DNA of 64,000 nt from Micromonospora cremea (lineage in GTDB: Bacteria > Actinomycetota > Actinomycetes > Mycobacteriales > Micromonosporaceae): positions 1,984,001 through 2,048,000 of the forward strand of contig NZ_FSQT01000001.1 of NCBI RefSeq assembly GCF_900143515.1. Reading direction: 5' to 3'. The position numbers were made by a program, and so were the translations under genes. Positions 53,438 to 62,749 of the stretch are shown in pieces; position 1 is the first letter of the stretch; each line of letters opens with the position of its first letter. Under the pieces are notes generated by a model. That model did not search any database and was not told the origin of the DNA. It saw nothing but the letters and a program-made list of their open reading frames with translations.

Positions 53438-53958
53438 GATTCCTCCTCAGGGTGGATGTCGCGCCGGGTGTGGGAAGAATGCGACGGCTCGAACCGCGGG
53501 TCGTTACCCGCTGCCCAGTAGGGACGACCGGGCGACCGGGCGCGACGCACGTCATAGCGCCCTTATTTGCCGACGCTAACACGGCACGATGACCGGTGTC
53601 CTATTCATTGCCGCCGACATATGTGCGGGCAACATCCGGCACCAGACGTGGCGGACAAACACGCTGATCGGGACGTTGACGGCCACATTCCCTTTAGCCG
53701 ACCCGATTCATCGTGGATGGGGAACATAATGCCGGGGCCTATCGAACTCCACGGCGCCACCTTCGGCACGCCAGTCCCGAGGGCCACGACTTTTCGTGAT
53801 CTCCTGCGCCGTCGTCCCAGCGCCGAAGATGATTCCGATGTCGGGTCTGCCGGCCCCGCCGACGCTGAGTTCCTACCGAACCTGGCGCGTGCCGGCCCCT
53901 ACGAGCAACGCAGGTCGAGCATGACGCACCCGTTTCCACATCGAACCGGAGTTGTCAA
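53438..53958. other. Intergenic region before the poly-gamma-glutamate locus
   Basis: About 520 bp of slightly lower GC. A frame from 53731 (MPGPIELHGATFGTPVPRAT) is open but its third codon positions are not GC-biased, so I do not call it. The divergent promoters of the DUF6230 operon and the gamma-glutamyltransferase gene must lie here; no clear -35/-10 was identified. Confidence 0.5.
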
Positions 53959-55839
53959 ATGCACGCACGTAAGCTGCGTTTCCTGGCTGCCGCTCTGGTA
54001 CTGGCGCTCGGGTTGACAGTCCTGGTGAATGAGCCAGGAAACACCCAGGCTGCGCCAGCGGACGCTTGCGAGAATTTGACTACCGGCCGGGATTCCGACG
54101 CGGTCGGCACGAAGTTCATGGTGGCGGCGGCCAACCCGCTCGCGGTCCAGGCCGGCTGCCGGATCCTCGCCAAAGGCGGCAACGCCGCCGATGCCGCGGT
54201 GACGGTGCAGGCCGTCCTCGCCGTGGTGGAGCCACACGCCTCCGGTCTGGCGGGCGGCACGATCATCAACTACTGGGATCCGGACAAGCGCACCGTACGC
54301 CTCTTCGACGGAATGGCCACAGCACCGAGGACCGTGACGCAGAACCTCATGACTCCCAGCGAGGAGGAGAGCAGAAAGCTGGACGTCGACCGCTTTCCCT
54401 GGGACGTGTCGGCGACCGGGCGCGCCTTCGGCGTTCCCGGAACGCTGAAAGTGCTCAAGGACGTGCACGACGTGTACGGCACTCTCGATTGGGACCGGCT
54501 CTTCGACGACGCCATCCGCTTGGCCGCCAATGGCTTTCCGATGTCCGAATCCCTGAGCAGCGGTCTCAACGATCGCTTCAACGGACGTAAACGGTGCAAC
54601 TATCCCGACCTCCGGCCCCGGTACTGCAACGGCGACCGGGCCAAGTCGCCGGGGACGACGCTGAAGAACCCGGAGATAGCCCAGGTGCTGCGCGAGGTCC
54701 GCGACGGCGGCGCGGACGCCTTCTACGACCCGAACGGCACGATCGCGCCCGCGATCGCCCACCACGCGGCGAAGGGCCCGATCAAGCTCAAGGGGAACAC
54801 CGCCGGCCCGGTGGTGATCCCCAGCCTCATGACGGCGGACGACTTCGCCGACTACCGGGCCATCGAGCGGGAACCGCTCTGCCGCAACGTCTTCGGTGTG
54901 AAGGTGTGCACGTCGGCGCCGGCGGCGTTCGGCGGTGTGACGGTCCTGGAAATGCTCGGGATGCTCGAACGCGGCCAGGTGGCGAACACGAAACCGGGTT
55001 CGGGAGAACGGCTGCATCTCTCGGTCGAGGTCAGCCGTCTGGCGAACTTCGACCGCCGGGCGTACGTGGGCGACCCGAAGTTTCATGACGTGCCCGTGGA
55101 CGGGATGCTCGACAACGCCTACCTCGACCGGCGTTTCTCGCTCTTCGACCCGGACAAGGCGATTGATCCGATCACCCCGGGGGATCCTCCGGGAGTCGTC
55201 CCTCCCGCCGGCCCGCCGAAGGATGCCGTCCCCAGCACGGTGGACGTGGGCGACCCGACGAGCCACGTCAGCATCGTGGATTCGGACGGCAACGCCGTGG
55301 CGATGACCACGACCAACAACACCCACTTCGGGTCGCACCTGGAAGCGCGGGGAATGATCCTGAACAACGCGCTGAACAACTTCACCGACACGTCGTCCGT
55401 CTCGCCGGGCAAGCCGGTGAACGTCCAGGAGGCGCAGAAGCGGCCGACCGCCTCGATGGCACCCACCATCGTGCTGGACAAGGACGGGCGGAAGCTGCGG
55501 CTGGTGGTGGGCGCCGCCGGCGGCTCCCACATTCCCGACTACGTCGTCCAGGCCCTGGTCGGTGTGGTGGTGGACGGGATGAGCCCGGTCAAGGCACTCG
55601 ATCAGGGGCACTTCAGCGGGCAGGACATCACCCGCAAATGCGGCAGGAAGGTCGGCGCACCCTCCGAACTCGAAGCGGACCGGGGGGTGGCCACCCGCTT
55701 CGCCGATTTCGTGACACTCCAGCATCCCTGCCCGAGGCTCGTGGCACTGGACAGCGGCAGCACCGCGATCCAGGTCCGCGGCGAGCAGCTCCTGGGCGCG
55801 GCAGACCGCCGCAGAGACGGTACCGCGGCAGGAGGCTGA
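53959..55839 (+). CDS. Secreted gamma-glutamyltransferase
   Basis: A 626-residue Ntn-hydrolase with a signal peptide (RFLAAALVLALGLTVLV). The N-terminal chain has MVAAANPLAVQAGCRILAKG, GNAADAAVTVQAVLAVVEPH. The autocleavage/nucleophile Thr is T434 in DPTSHVSIVDSDGNAVAMTT, followed by NNTHFGSHL and the substrate block MILNNALNNFT and KRPTASMAPTIV. In Bacillus the related CapD releases or anchors poly-gamma-glutamate. Placed first in the PgsB/PgsC cluster, it probably processes that polymer outside the cell; scavenging of glutathione is the alternative. Confidence 0.92.
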   Translation: MHARKLRFLAAALVLALGLTVLVNEPGNTQAAPADACENLTTGRDSDAVGTKFMVAAANPLAVQAGCRILAKGGNAADAAVTVQAVLAVVEPHASGLAGGTIINYWDPDKRTVRLFDGMATAPRTVTQNLMTPSEEESRKLDVDRFPWDVSATGRAFGVPGTLKVLKDVHDVYGTLDWDRLFDDAIRLAANGFPMSESLSSGLNDRFNGRKRCNYPDLRPRYCNGDRAKSPGTTLKNPEIAQVLREVRDGGADAFYDPNGTIAPAIAHHAAKGPIKLKGNTAGPVVIPSLMTADDFADYRAIEREPLCRNVFGVKVCTSAPAAFGGVTVLEMLGMLERGQVANTKPGSGERLHLSVEVSRLANFDRRAYVGDPKFHDVPVDGMLDNAYLDRRFSLFDPDKAIDPITPGDPPGVVPPAGPPKDAVPSTVDVGDPTSHVSIVDSDGNAVAMTTTNNTHFGSHLEARGMILNNALNNFTDTSSVSPGKPVNVQEAQKRPTASMAPTIVLDKDGRKLRLVVGAAGGSHIPDYVVQALVGVVVDGMSPVKALDQGHFSGQDITRKCGRKVGAPSELEADRGVATRFADFVTLQHPCPRLVALDSGSTAIQVRGEQLLGAADRRRDGTAAGG

Positions 55840-55964
55840 CGCCCGGCCTGCGGCCGGCCTCGCGCTCGATTCATCTGGGTTGGGTGAGGTCGCCTCACCC
55901 CACCCCGTCCGACCATGAGGATCGGTCCTGCCACGCCACATCTCTGCGGAAGGAAGGGGTGGCC

Positions 55965-58262
55965 ATGACGAGTGAGAACAGAGGCGATGAGTCCGCGCCG
56001 GACCAAAGCACGGGGCGGGGGCGGTTCAGCGGACGCGCTCCGGTAGCGGGCCCCACCCCACCCCCCGAACAGGTCGTCCCATGGCGACGTCGGGCGCTCG
56101 ACCAGCAGCTGCCAGCTGCCGGGTTTCCCGCGGGCTCCAACAAACCGTCACTGGTCTACATCTGGGCGACCATGGTGCTGGCCGCCGCCATCGTGCTCGG
56201 GTTCGCCGTGAACAACCAACGGGGTGTGCCCCCGGCCGTTGTCGAGTCGCAGCGGGACAACGTGGCAAAGGTCGCCTCGAGCATGCGACTGACCATCAAC
56301 CACTCGGTCGAGGACCTCGACCAGCGGATCGCCGGCCGGTCACCGACGACGCCCGACCCTGAACTCCTGAAACAGGTGGTGGCCAACGGGACGGAATGGA
56401 CCGGAGCCACGATCGTGGAGACAGCCACCCGTCGACCGCTGGCGACCGCCGGCTCGGGCGTACCGCTGGAGCTGCTGCCCCCGGCGTTGCCCGCCAAGGA
56501 CACCTTCCCGATCACCACGCCCAACGGCCCGGCGCTGGTCCGCAGCCTCGCCCTGGACGGCTCAAAGACCCTGCTCGCGACGCAACCGCTCGACATGGAC
56601 GAGCTGCGGCTCAACCCCAAGGCCCGACAGGGGGTCTTCGTCATCACGCCGGATGGCAAGAGCACCCTGATGCAGGGCGTCAGTGCCGTACCCGAGGTTC
56701 ACCTGCCCGTGGCCTTCCAGGGGCTGGCCGCGTCCACGTCAAACGAGGGTCACCCGATCAGGGTGACCGAGTGGGTCAACAGGCAGTTGGTTGTCTCGTC
56801 CGCCCCGGTCGGCGACACCGGCGCGACCGTCGCCACCCTGATCGTCGCCGACGAAACGGGCGGCACGTCCACGGTCCAGGGCTTCGTGCTGGGCCTGACC
56901 CTGCTGGCACTGGCCGTACCCAGCTTCCTGCTGATGCGGATGTCGCTCGTCGGCCCGGTGCGGTCGCTGTTGAAGCAGGCCAAGGACAACGCCTGCGGGG
57001 CCGTTCCGACCAAGCGGTATCCGCTGCGGGTCGCGGAGGCGCACCGCATCGCTCGGGCGCTGGCTCTCACGTCCGGGGACCGCTCGCCTCCCGCCGCGCC
57101 CAGGTGGCGATGGCGTTGGCGGCCAACCGTGGTCCAAGGTATGGCCGCGGCGACCGTGGTGGCTCTGCTCTGGCCGGCGGCAGCCGTCGCGTACACGCTG
57201 CGTGAGCCCGAGGCGGCACTGCCCGACCAGCTCGTCAGTGATGAGGAGAGCAAGGCCGAGGGGGCGAGCACCGTGCTGGGGAAGATCCTGAACAACGGCC
57301 TGCAGACGGTCACCCGTACCTCCCAGGCCGCCGAAGCCACGGATCCGAGCCAGATGACCCCGGCCCTGGAGCAGGAGCTGGCCGACAAGAACCGGTTCCG
57401 CGCCTTCTACCTGATGGACCCCAGCGGGTCCGTGCTCAGTTCGGCGGGTCGCGAACCACTGCGCAAGGAGCCGCTGCGCGGCGAAACCGGGATCGACCTG
57501 GACGGCGAGACGTCCCGCGTCCCGGTGGTCTACGCGTTCCGGGTGGCGGACAACGGTGTCGCGACCGTCGGCGAGTTCGACATCGACTACCTGTTGGACG
57601 TCCTGCGCTCGGTGGACGGACAGGCCCGGATCGTTGACGAGGATCTGCGCACGGTGTTCGACTCGGAGGGATTCCGTGCCTTCGAGGCGTTGCAGGGCAA
57701 CGCCCGCGTCGCCGCCAGCGAGGCGCTGAAGGGCGGCACCGTGGGGATGGCGGAGACACCCGACGGGGAACCGGCGCTCGTCGCCGCCGCCGGTCTGAAC
57801 AAGCCCAACACGGTGGCTCCGCTGAAATGGTCGATCGTCGTCGAGCAGGATCTGGCCGGATTGCGGCTGCCCGAGAGCGACGGGCGGCGGTGGACCCTGC
57901 TGGTCGCCGGTGCCGTGACGGGCATCGTGCTGCTCACCCAGATGTGGCAGTACTACGTGTTCGCCCGGCCGCTGCGTCGACTCGCCACCGCGGCGGACCG
58001 GATCAGCGACGGTTCGGTCGAGGAACCGATCTCGCCGCAACGGCACGACGACATCGGGGCGTTGGCCATGTGTCTGGAGATCTGCCGCCAGGTTCGGCAC
58101 ACCGGCTCCGACCGGCTGGGCGGTGCCAGTCGGCTACGCGGCACGGAGGATGACCGCACCGTGGTGCTTCCCGAGGTCCCGCAGTCCGGCGCCGACGCGC
58201 CGGCGCCGCCAGCCACTGGCCGAGCCGACGATCAGACCGATGATCGGGAAGGTAGAGGTTGA
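55965..58262 (+). CDS. Double-sensor membrane protein ending in a HAMP domain, no output domain
   Basis: A 765-residue protein with four membrane segments: about 63-82, 306-326, 389-411 and 643-666. Two extracytoplasmic sensor-like domains lie between segments 1-2 (83-305) and 3-4 (412-642; DKNRFRAFYLMDPSGSVLSS, RVPVVYAFRVADNGVATVGE). A HAMP-like segment follows the last helix (ARPLRRLATAADRISDGSVE). No kinase, cyclase or chemotaxis domain follows; the tail is acidic/Pro-rich. RBS GGAAGGAAGGGG precedes the ATG at 55965. It stands between gamma-glutamyltransferase and pgsB, 1 nt from the latter, where a PgsA-type component might be expected. Confidence 0.8.
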   Translation: MTSENRGDESAPDQSTGRGRFSGRAPVAGPTPPPEQVVPWRRRALDQQLPAAGFPAGSNKPSLVYIWATMVLAAAIVLGFAVNNQRGVPPAVVESQRDNVAKVASSMRLTINHSVEDLDQRIAGRSPTTPDPELLKQVVANGTEWTGATIVETATRRPLATAGSGVPLELLPPALPAKDTFPITTPNGPALVRSLALDGSKTLLATQPLDMDELRLNPKARQGVFVITPDGKSTLMQGVSAVPEVHLPVAFQGLAASTSNEGHPIRVTEWVNRQLVVSSAPVGDTGATVATLIVADETGGTSTVQGFVLGLTLLALAVPSFLLMRMSLVGPVRSLLKQAKDNACGAVPTKRYPLRVAEAHRIARALALTSGDRSPPAAPRWRWRWRPTVVQGMAAATVVALLWPAAAVAYTLREPEAALPDQLVSDEESKAEGASTVLGKILNNGLQTVTRTSQAAEATDPSQMTPALEQELADKNRFRAFYLMDPSGSVLSSAGREPLRKEPLRGETGIDLDGETSRVPVVYAFRVADNGVATVGEFDIDYLLDVLRSVDGQARIVDEDLRTVFDSEGFRAFEALQGNARVAASEALKGGTVGMAETPDGEPALVAAAGLNKPNTVAPLKWSIVVEQDLAGLRLPESDGRRWTLLVAGAVTGIVLLTQMWQYYVFARPLRRLATAADRISDGSVEEPISPQRHDDIGALAMCLEICRQVRHTGSDRLGGASRLRGTEDDRTVVLPEVPQSGADAPAPPATGRADDQTDDREGRG

Positions 58263-58263
58263 C

Positions 58264-59505
58264 GTGACATATCTGTATCTCGTTCTCGTTCTCTGCTGTT
58301 CGGCCCTGCTCATCGCCGGGATCGTCGAGCAGCGCAACCACTACCGGAACCTGGACAGGATCCCGAACCGGGTGCTGGTCAACGGCATCCGGGGCAAGAG
58401 TTCGATCACCCGGCTCTGCGCCGGTGCCCTGCGCGGCGGCGGCCGGTTGGTGGTGGGGAAGACCACCGGGACCGCCGCTCGGTTCATCTTCCCGGACGCC
58501 AGCGAGGAGCCGGTGCACCGCAAGTTCGGCATCGCGAACGTGGCCGAGCAGATCGGCATCGTCCGCCGCGCCGCTATGTACCACCCGGACGTTCTGGTGA
58601 TGGAGTGCATGGCGGTGATGCCGGCATTGCAGGAGATCAACCAGAGCAAGCTGATCCGCTCCAACATCGGAGTTCTGTGCAACGTACGTGAGGACCACCT
58701 CATGGAGATGGGGCCGACCCTGGACGACGTCGCCCGGTCGCTGAGCAGGTCGATGCCGGAGGGGGGCGTCTGCGTCACCGCCGAACGAGATCGGCTGGCG
58801 ATCATTCAGGAGGAGGCCGAACGGCGCGACTGCCACCTCATCTCGGTCGATCCGGAGTCAGTGACCGACCAGGAGATGGAGGGCTTCGGCTGGATCACCT
58901 TCAAGGAGAACGTCGCCATCGCGCTGGCCGTCGCCGAGCTGCTCGGCGTCGACCGGCGGAGTGCTCTGAAGGGCATGTGGGAGGCGCCCGCGGACCCGGG
59001 TGTGCTCTCCGTGGCGCGGGTCATGCACGGGACGAAGCGGTTCCGGTTCGCCAACGTCTTCGCCGCGAACGATCCCGAGTCCACGCTGATGAACATCGAG
59101 CAACTGGAGAGTCAGCAGCTCATCACCCGTCCGCTGACGATGGTGATCAACTGCCGGCCGGACCGGATCGAACGCAACGGTCAGATGGGCGAGTTGAGCG
59201 GCCGGGTACACCCGGAGAACATCATCCTCATCGGCGAGGTGACGAAGAGCGCGCGCACCTCCGTCCCGGCGGAACTCCAGGACCGGATCATCGATCTCGG
59301 CGGGAAACCCGACCCGGCCAGCCTGCTGGAGAGCGTGACGGCGGCGACACCGAACGACTCCTCGATCGTCGCGGTGGGGAACATCCACGGCCAGGGCGAG
59401 GTGCTGGTCCACCAACTGGCGAGCCTGCCCGGCTGGACCTGCGACGACGGTTCACCGTCGGCCGCCACGCTGCGTACGCCGACCGGAGAAAGGATCCAAC
59501 GATGA
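58264..59505 (+). CDS. pgsB: Poly-gamma-glutamate synthase PgsB/CapB
   Basis: A 413-residue Mur-ligase-like amide ligase that builds poly-gamma-glutamate at the membrane. An N-terminal membrane helix (residues 2-20) is followed by the P-loop NGIRGKSSITRL (about 40-51), AARFIFPDASEEP, VLVMECMAVMPALQEINQSK and SNIGVLCNVREDHLMEMGPT, all highly typical of CapB/PgsB. GTG start 1 nt after the HAMP gene stop, with GGAAGG nearby. Its TGA overlaps the pgsC ATG (ATGA). Confidence 0.96.
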   Translation: MTYLYLVLVLCCSALLIAGIVEQRNHYRNLDRIPNRVLVNGIRGKSSITRLCAGALRGGGRLVVGKTTGTAARFIFPDASEEPVHRKFGIANVAEQIGIVRRAAMYHPDVLVMECMAVMPALQEINQSKLIRSNIGVLCNVREDHLMEMGPTLDDVARSLSRSMPEGGVCVTAERDRLAIIQEEAERRDCHLISVDPESVTDQEMEGFGWITFKENVAIALAVAELLGVDRRSALKGMWEAPADPGVLSVARVMHGTKRFRFANVFAANDPESTLMNIEQLESQQLITRPLTMVINCRPDRIERNGQMGELSGRVHPENIILIGEVTKSARTSVPAELQDRIIDLGGKPDPASLLESVTAATPNDSSIVAVGNIHGQGEVLVHQLASLPGWTCDDGSPSAATLRTPTGERIQR

Positions 59506-59990
59506 CCACCTTCGGCGGAGAATTCAGCGCTCAGCTCGCCACCGCCAGCCTAGGCATCGGACTGGTATTCGCGTTGCTGTGCTACCTCACCACCAACCTC
59601 TCGCCCGGCGGAATGATCACGCCGGGCTGGATCGCGTTGACACTGATCGAGGACCAGCTGCAAGCCGTGGTCGTGGTGGGGGCGACGATCCTCACCTACC
59701 TCATCGCCAAACTGATGCAGCGGGTGGTCATCCTCTACGGAAAGCGGCTCTTCGCGGCGATCGTGCTGGTCAGCGTTCTCCTGCAGTTGACCCTGTTCCT
59801 CATCGTCCAGCGTGACCTGCCGCTGCTGTTCGCCCATCAGACACTGGGATTCGTCATCCCGGGGCTCATCGCGTACCAGCTCGTGCGTCAACCGCCACGG
59901 GCCACCATCCTGGCGACCCTCGTGGTGACCGCGATCACGTTCGGTATCGCCTTCAGCGGTGTCGTCGCCGGTTTCGTGCCGGTGACGTGA
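59502..59990 (+). CDS. pgsC: Poly-gamma-glutamate biosynthesis membrane protein PgsC/CapC
   Basis: A 162-residue protein with about five membrane helices, including the family-typical LCYLTTNLSPGGMITPGWIA and HQTLGFVIPGLIAYQLVRQP. PgsC is the obligate membrane partner of PgsB. The ATGA overlap with pgsB fixes the start. Confidence 0.95.
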   Translation: MTTFGGEFSAQLATASLGIGLVFALLCYLTTNLSPGGMITPGWIALTLIEDQLQAVVVVGATILTYLIAKLMQRVVILYGKRLFAAIVLVSVLLQLTLFLIVQRDLPLLFAHQTLGFVIPGLIAYQLVRQPPRATILATLVVTAITFGIAFSGVVAGFVPVT

Positions 59991-60026
59991 GCGCTCAGAA
60001 GCCCCGTCGTGAAGGGAGAAGCGGGC

Positions 60027-61082
60027 ATGAAGTTCCGGAAATACCGCCCCAGGCCGACCGTACTGCTGACCGTCGCCGGATTCGTGCTGCTGATCGCCGC
60101 GAGCACGTTGACCTATGTGGTGGTACGACCGTCGCCGGCCGACCAGCCGGTGCTGACTCTGGGCGGGGCGAAGGCGTCCGGTGACGACCAGCCTCGCGGT
60201 GCCTCCGGCTACACCTACCAGCGCTTGTCGAAACCAGATCGCACCGAGATCACCGACTCCTCCGGCCATCCCGTGGCCGTCATGACCGACAACGCGCGGA
60301 CCGCGCACCTCTACGGTCCGTCCCGGACGTTCGAGGAACCGCGATACACCGATGCGAAGATCGAGACCGACATGTGGGTCCGGCTCGCGCCGCAGACCTG
60401 GCGCGCGGGCGCCGAGCGGGAACGGTGGTTCACCGATTGGCTCGCCGCAGCCCGGGCGGACCGCTCACCGGACGTGCTGGCGATCGCGTTCGAGTACGTC
60501 GACGGAGCGCCGGTGAAGAGGGACAACCAGGGACAGCAGTACTCCGGTGACGCCTCGTTCGGGCCGCCCGACCCGAACGATCCCGAGGGCCGTGCGGAGC
60601 GCTCCGACTTCTACGACTACCTGGCTCTGCCGTGGTCCTTTGCGGACGGCAAGTCCGTACTGCCCGACCCGAGCCGCAACCTGGCCCTGGATTGCTCCGG
60701 CTACCTGCGGATGGTGTACGGCCATCGACTCAACTATCCCCTTCGAGGCACCAACACACCCGGCGAGGGCCTGCCCCGCCGGGCGTACGCGATGGCACAG
60801 TTCGGCCCGGGGGTCCAGTTGATGCCCAATTCCGGCCAGCGTGCCCGAGGGATGGAGCGCCTGCTCCCGGGTGACCTGCTGTTCTTCAACGCCCAGCCGG
60901 TGCCCAACGGCCAGATCGACCACTCGGGCATCTACCTGGGCGTCGACGACGGTGGACACCACCGGTTCATCTCCAGCCGGTCCCAGACGGACGGTCCGAC
61001 GATGGGCGACCTCTCCGGTGCTCCACTGCTCGACGGGATCGGCTACTGGCCGGATCGGTGGCTCACCGCCCGCCGGCTCTGA
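60027..61082 (+). CDS. NlpC/P60 (C40) hydrolase of the poly-gamma-glutamate locus
   Basis: A 351-residue anchored or secreted protein with an N-terminal membrane segment (VLLTVAGFVLLIAASTLTYV). The C-terminal NlpC/P60 domain has C223 (ALDCSGYLRMVYG) and H299 (GQIDHSGIYLGV). NlpC/P60 enzymes cut gamma-glutamyl bonds, including poly-gamma-glutamate in Bacillus (PgdS type). It is thus a likely hydrolase trimming or releasing the polymer. ATG at 60027 with GGGAGAA 7 nt upstream. Last gene of the operon. Confidence 0.88.
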   Translation: MKFRKYRPRPTVLLTVAGFVLLIAASTLTYVVVRPSPADQPVLTLGGAKASGDDQPRGASGYTYQRLSKPDRTEITDSSGHPVAVMTDNARTAHLYGPSRTFEEPRYTDAKIETDMWVRLAPQTWRAGAERERWFTDWLAAARADRSPDVLAIAFEYVDGAPVKRDNQGQQYSGDASFGPPDPNDPEGRAERSDFYDYLALPWSFADGKSVLPDPSRNLALDCSGYLRMVYGHRLNYPLRGTNTPGEGLPRRAYAMAQFGPGVQLMPNSGQRARGMERLLPGDLLFFNAQPVPNGQIDHSGIYLGVDDGGHHRFISSRSQTDGPTMGDLSGAPLLDGIGYWPDRWLTARRL

Positions 61083-61124
61083 TCCCACCCGCCCGCGGGC
61101 AGACCGGGGTCGATGTGGGCCCCA

Positions 61125-61173
61125 GGTTGGCCGTCCACCTGTGATTCGTCGAATGGCAGGTGGACGGCCAACC
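61125..61173 (+). terminator. 17-bp hairpin after the poly-gamma-glutamate operon
   Basis: GGTTGGCCGTCCACCTG (61125-61141) and CAGGTGGACGGCCAACC (61157-61173) are perfect inverted copies around a 15-nt loop, 43 bp after the last stop. A strong stem-loop, without a T-tract, in the usual terminator position. Confidence 0.8.
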
Positions 61174-61342
61174 GTGCGTGCCACGAAGGGACATCGGGGC
61201 CGATTTCACCGGCGCCGGCGACGGCGGAACCCCGGTGGGGCTCATCCTCCTCCTATCCGGGCCTGCCAGCAGCGTTATCCGAAAACCGGCTCGGGTAATC
61301 GGTAGGCGCAAGCCGGTAAGCCGACCGGATGGGAGCTTCACG

Positions 61343-62005
61343 ATGAACCCGATTATCCGCAGGAGCGGGCTCTCGATTGCTGGTTTCATGATCGCGAGCG
61401 GTTTCGCCGCAGGTCCCGCGGTCGCGATGGAACGGCCGCCGGCCACGGGAGACCCGCCGGTCCCCACGGCGCAGCCGCCGCCCCCGCCGCCAGCGGAGGG
61501 TGATGACAAGCAACTGCTCCACTACGACTACCAGCGGCAGAAGACCGAGTACTACTGTGCGCCGGCGGCGACCGCCATCGCCTTGTCCACCCAGGGCAAG
61601 TCCGTCAGCCAGCGCGAGGTTGCCAACAAGCTCGGCACCACCACGGATGGCACCGAATCGGTCGAGGACACGACCCGGGTGCTCAACGAGATGACCGGTG
61701 GCGGCTACGAGACCACGGAGATCGACGGTGTCGAGGCACAGCCGCAACAGGTCCAGGAGCTGCGTACGGACGTGGTGGAGGCGGTTGACGACAACCGTGC
61801 CGTGGTCGCCAACATCACCGGTACCGCGGAGGACACCAACGGCAGGCAGTACTCGTACACGGGTGGGCACTACCTGAGCATCGTCGGCTACGAAGACGGC
61901 GGTGACACGCTGAAGATCGCCGACCCGTATGACCGGAGCAAGGACTACTGGATGGACGAGGAGGACGTCGCCGACTGGGTCGCCGAGCGCGGCTACTCCA
62001 GCTGA
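61343..62005 (+). CDS. Secreted C39-like cysteine peptidase
   Basis: A 220-residue protein with a signal peptide (SGLSIAGFMIASGFAAGPAV) and a Pro-rich linker. The papain-like domain has C72 (TEYYCAPAATAIAL), His in YTGGHYLSIVGYE and Asp in IADPYDRSKDYW. GGGAGC lies upstream of the ATG at 61343. C39-like stand-alone domains are common secreted peptidases or toxins in actinomycetes. It lies just outside the poly-gamma-glutamate operon, after the terminator; a link is not shown. Confidence 0.85.
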   Translation: MNPIIRRSGLSIAGFMIASGFAAGPAVAMERPPATGDPPVPTAQPPPPPPAEGDDKQLLHYDYQRQKTEYYCAPAATAIALSTQGKSVSQREVANKLGTTTDGTESVEDTTRVLNEMTGGGYETTEIDGVEAQPQQVQELRTDVVEAVDDNRAVVANITGTAEDTNGRQYSYTGGHYLSIVGYEDGGDTLKIADPYDRSKDYWMDEEDVADWVAERGYSS

Positions 62006-62161
62006 CGTCGAGCGTTGCACGGCGGCGGGCCGGGTTTCCAAACGGAAGCCCGGCCCGCGGCTGTTTCGGTCAATCTGGTCGGGCGCGGTGCGTCTGGTCA
62101 GGGGTCGCGACCTGTTGTCCGCTGAGCGTGCATGAGTGTGCACGGGGTGACTACAGTTGCG

Positions 62162-62176
62162 TATGATGCTCCTGTG
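62162..62176 (+). promoter_or_regulatory. -10 element giving a leaderless recombinase transcript
   Basis: TATGAT (62162-62167) puts the predicted +1 at 62174, the G of the GTG start. No RBS is present. Matches the pattern upstream of the HD gene at 24254. Confidence 0.5.
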
Positions 62177-62749
62177 AATCTGACGGAGTGGGCACGTGCG
62201 CAGGGGATCAGTCCCCACACGGCGTATCGCTGGTTCCGTCAGGGCACCTTGCCGGTCCCGGCTCAGCGGGTTGGCCCCCGCATGATTTTGGTGAATGTGG
62301 ACGCCAACAGTGCGCCGGCCGCCACGGGTGGCGTGGGTCTGTACGCCCGGGTCTCGTCCCACGAGCAGAAGACCGATCTGGAGCGCCAGGTTGCCCGACT
62401 GTCGGGGTGGGCGGCCAAGGCCGGGCACCGGGTGGTGCGTGTGGAGTCCGAGATCGGCTCGGGCATGAACGGCGCCCGGTCGAAGGCCCGGCGTCTGCTG
62501 GCCGACCCGGACGTGAGCACTGTCGTGGTTGAACATAAGGACCGGCTGGGTCGCGTGAACGTCGAACTGGTCGAGGCCGCGCTGGCCGCCCACGGTCGCC
62601 GGCTGGTGGTGCTGGACGAGGGCGATGTCGATAACGACCTGGTCGGCGACATGGTTGAGGTGCTGACGTCGTTTTGTGCTCGCCTGTACGGGCGCAGGTC
62701 GGCCCGCGATCGGGCCAGGAAGGCGCTGGAGGCCGCCGAACATGGCTGA
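62174..62749 (+). CDS. tnpA: IS607-type serine recombinase (TnpA)
   Basis: A 191-residue transposase. A MerR-like HTH (NLTEWARAQGISPHTAYRWF, RQGTLPVPAQRVG) is followed by a serine recombinase domain: YARVSSHEQKTDLERQVARL with the catalytic Ser and VVEHKDRLGRVNVELVEAAL. GTG at 62174 is the canonical start for IS607 TnpA. It overlaps the tnpB ATG by 8 nt. Confidence 0.92.
   Translation: MNLTEWARAQGISPHTAYRWFRQGTLPVPAQRVGPRMILVNVDANSAPAATGGVGLYARVSSHEQKTDLERQVARLSGWAAKAGHRVVRVESEIGSGMNGARSKARRLLADPDVSTVVVEHKDRLGRVNVELVEAALAAHGRRLVVLDEGDVDNDLVGDMVEVLTSFCARLYGRRSARDRARKALEAAEHG

Noticed and set aside
53567..54016. 149-codon frame upstream of gamma-glutamyltransferase
   Set aside because: No GC bias at third positions, and it overlaps the recognised signal peptide of the transferase.
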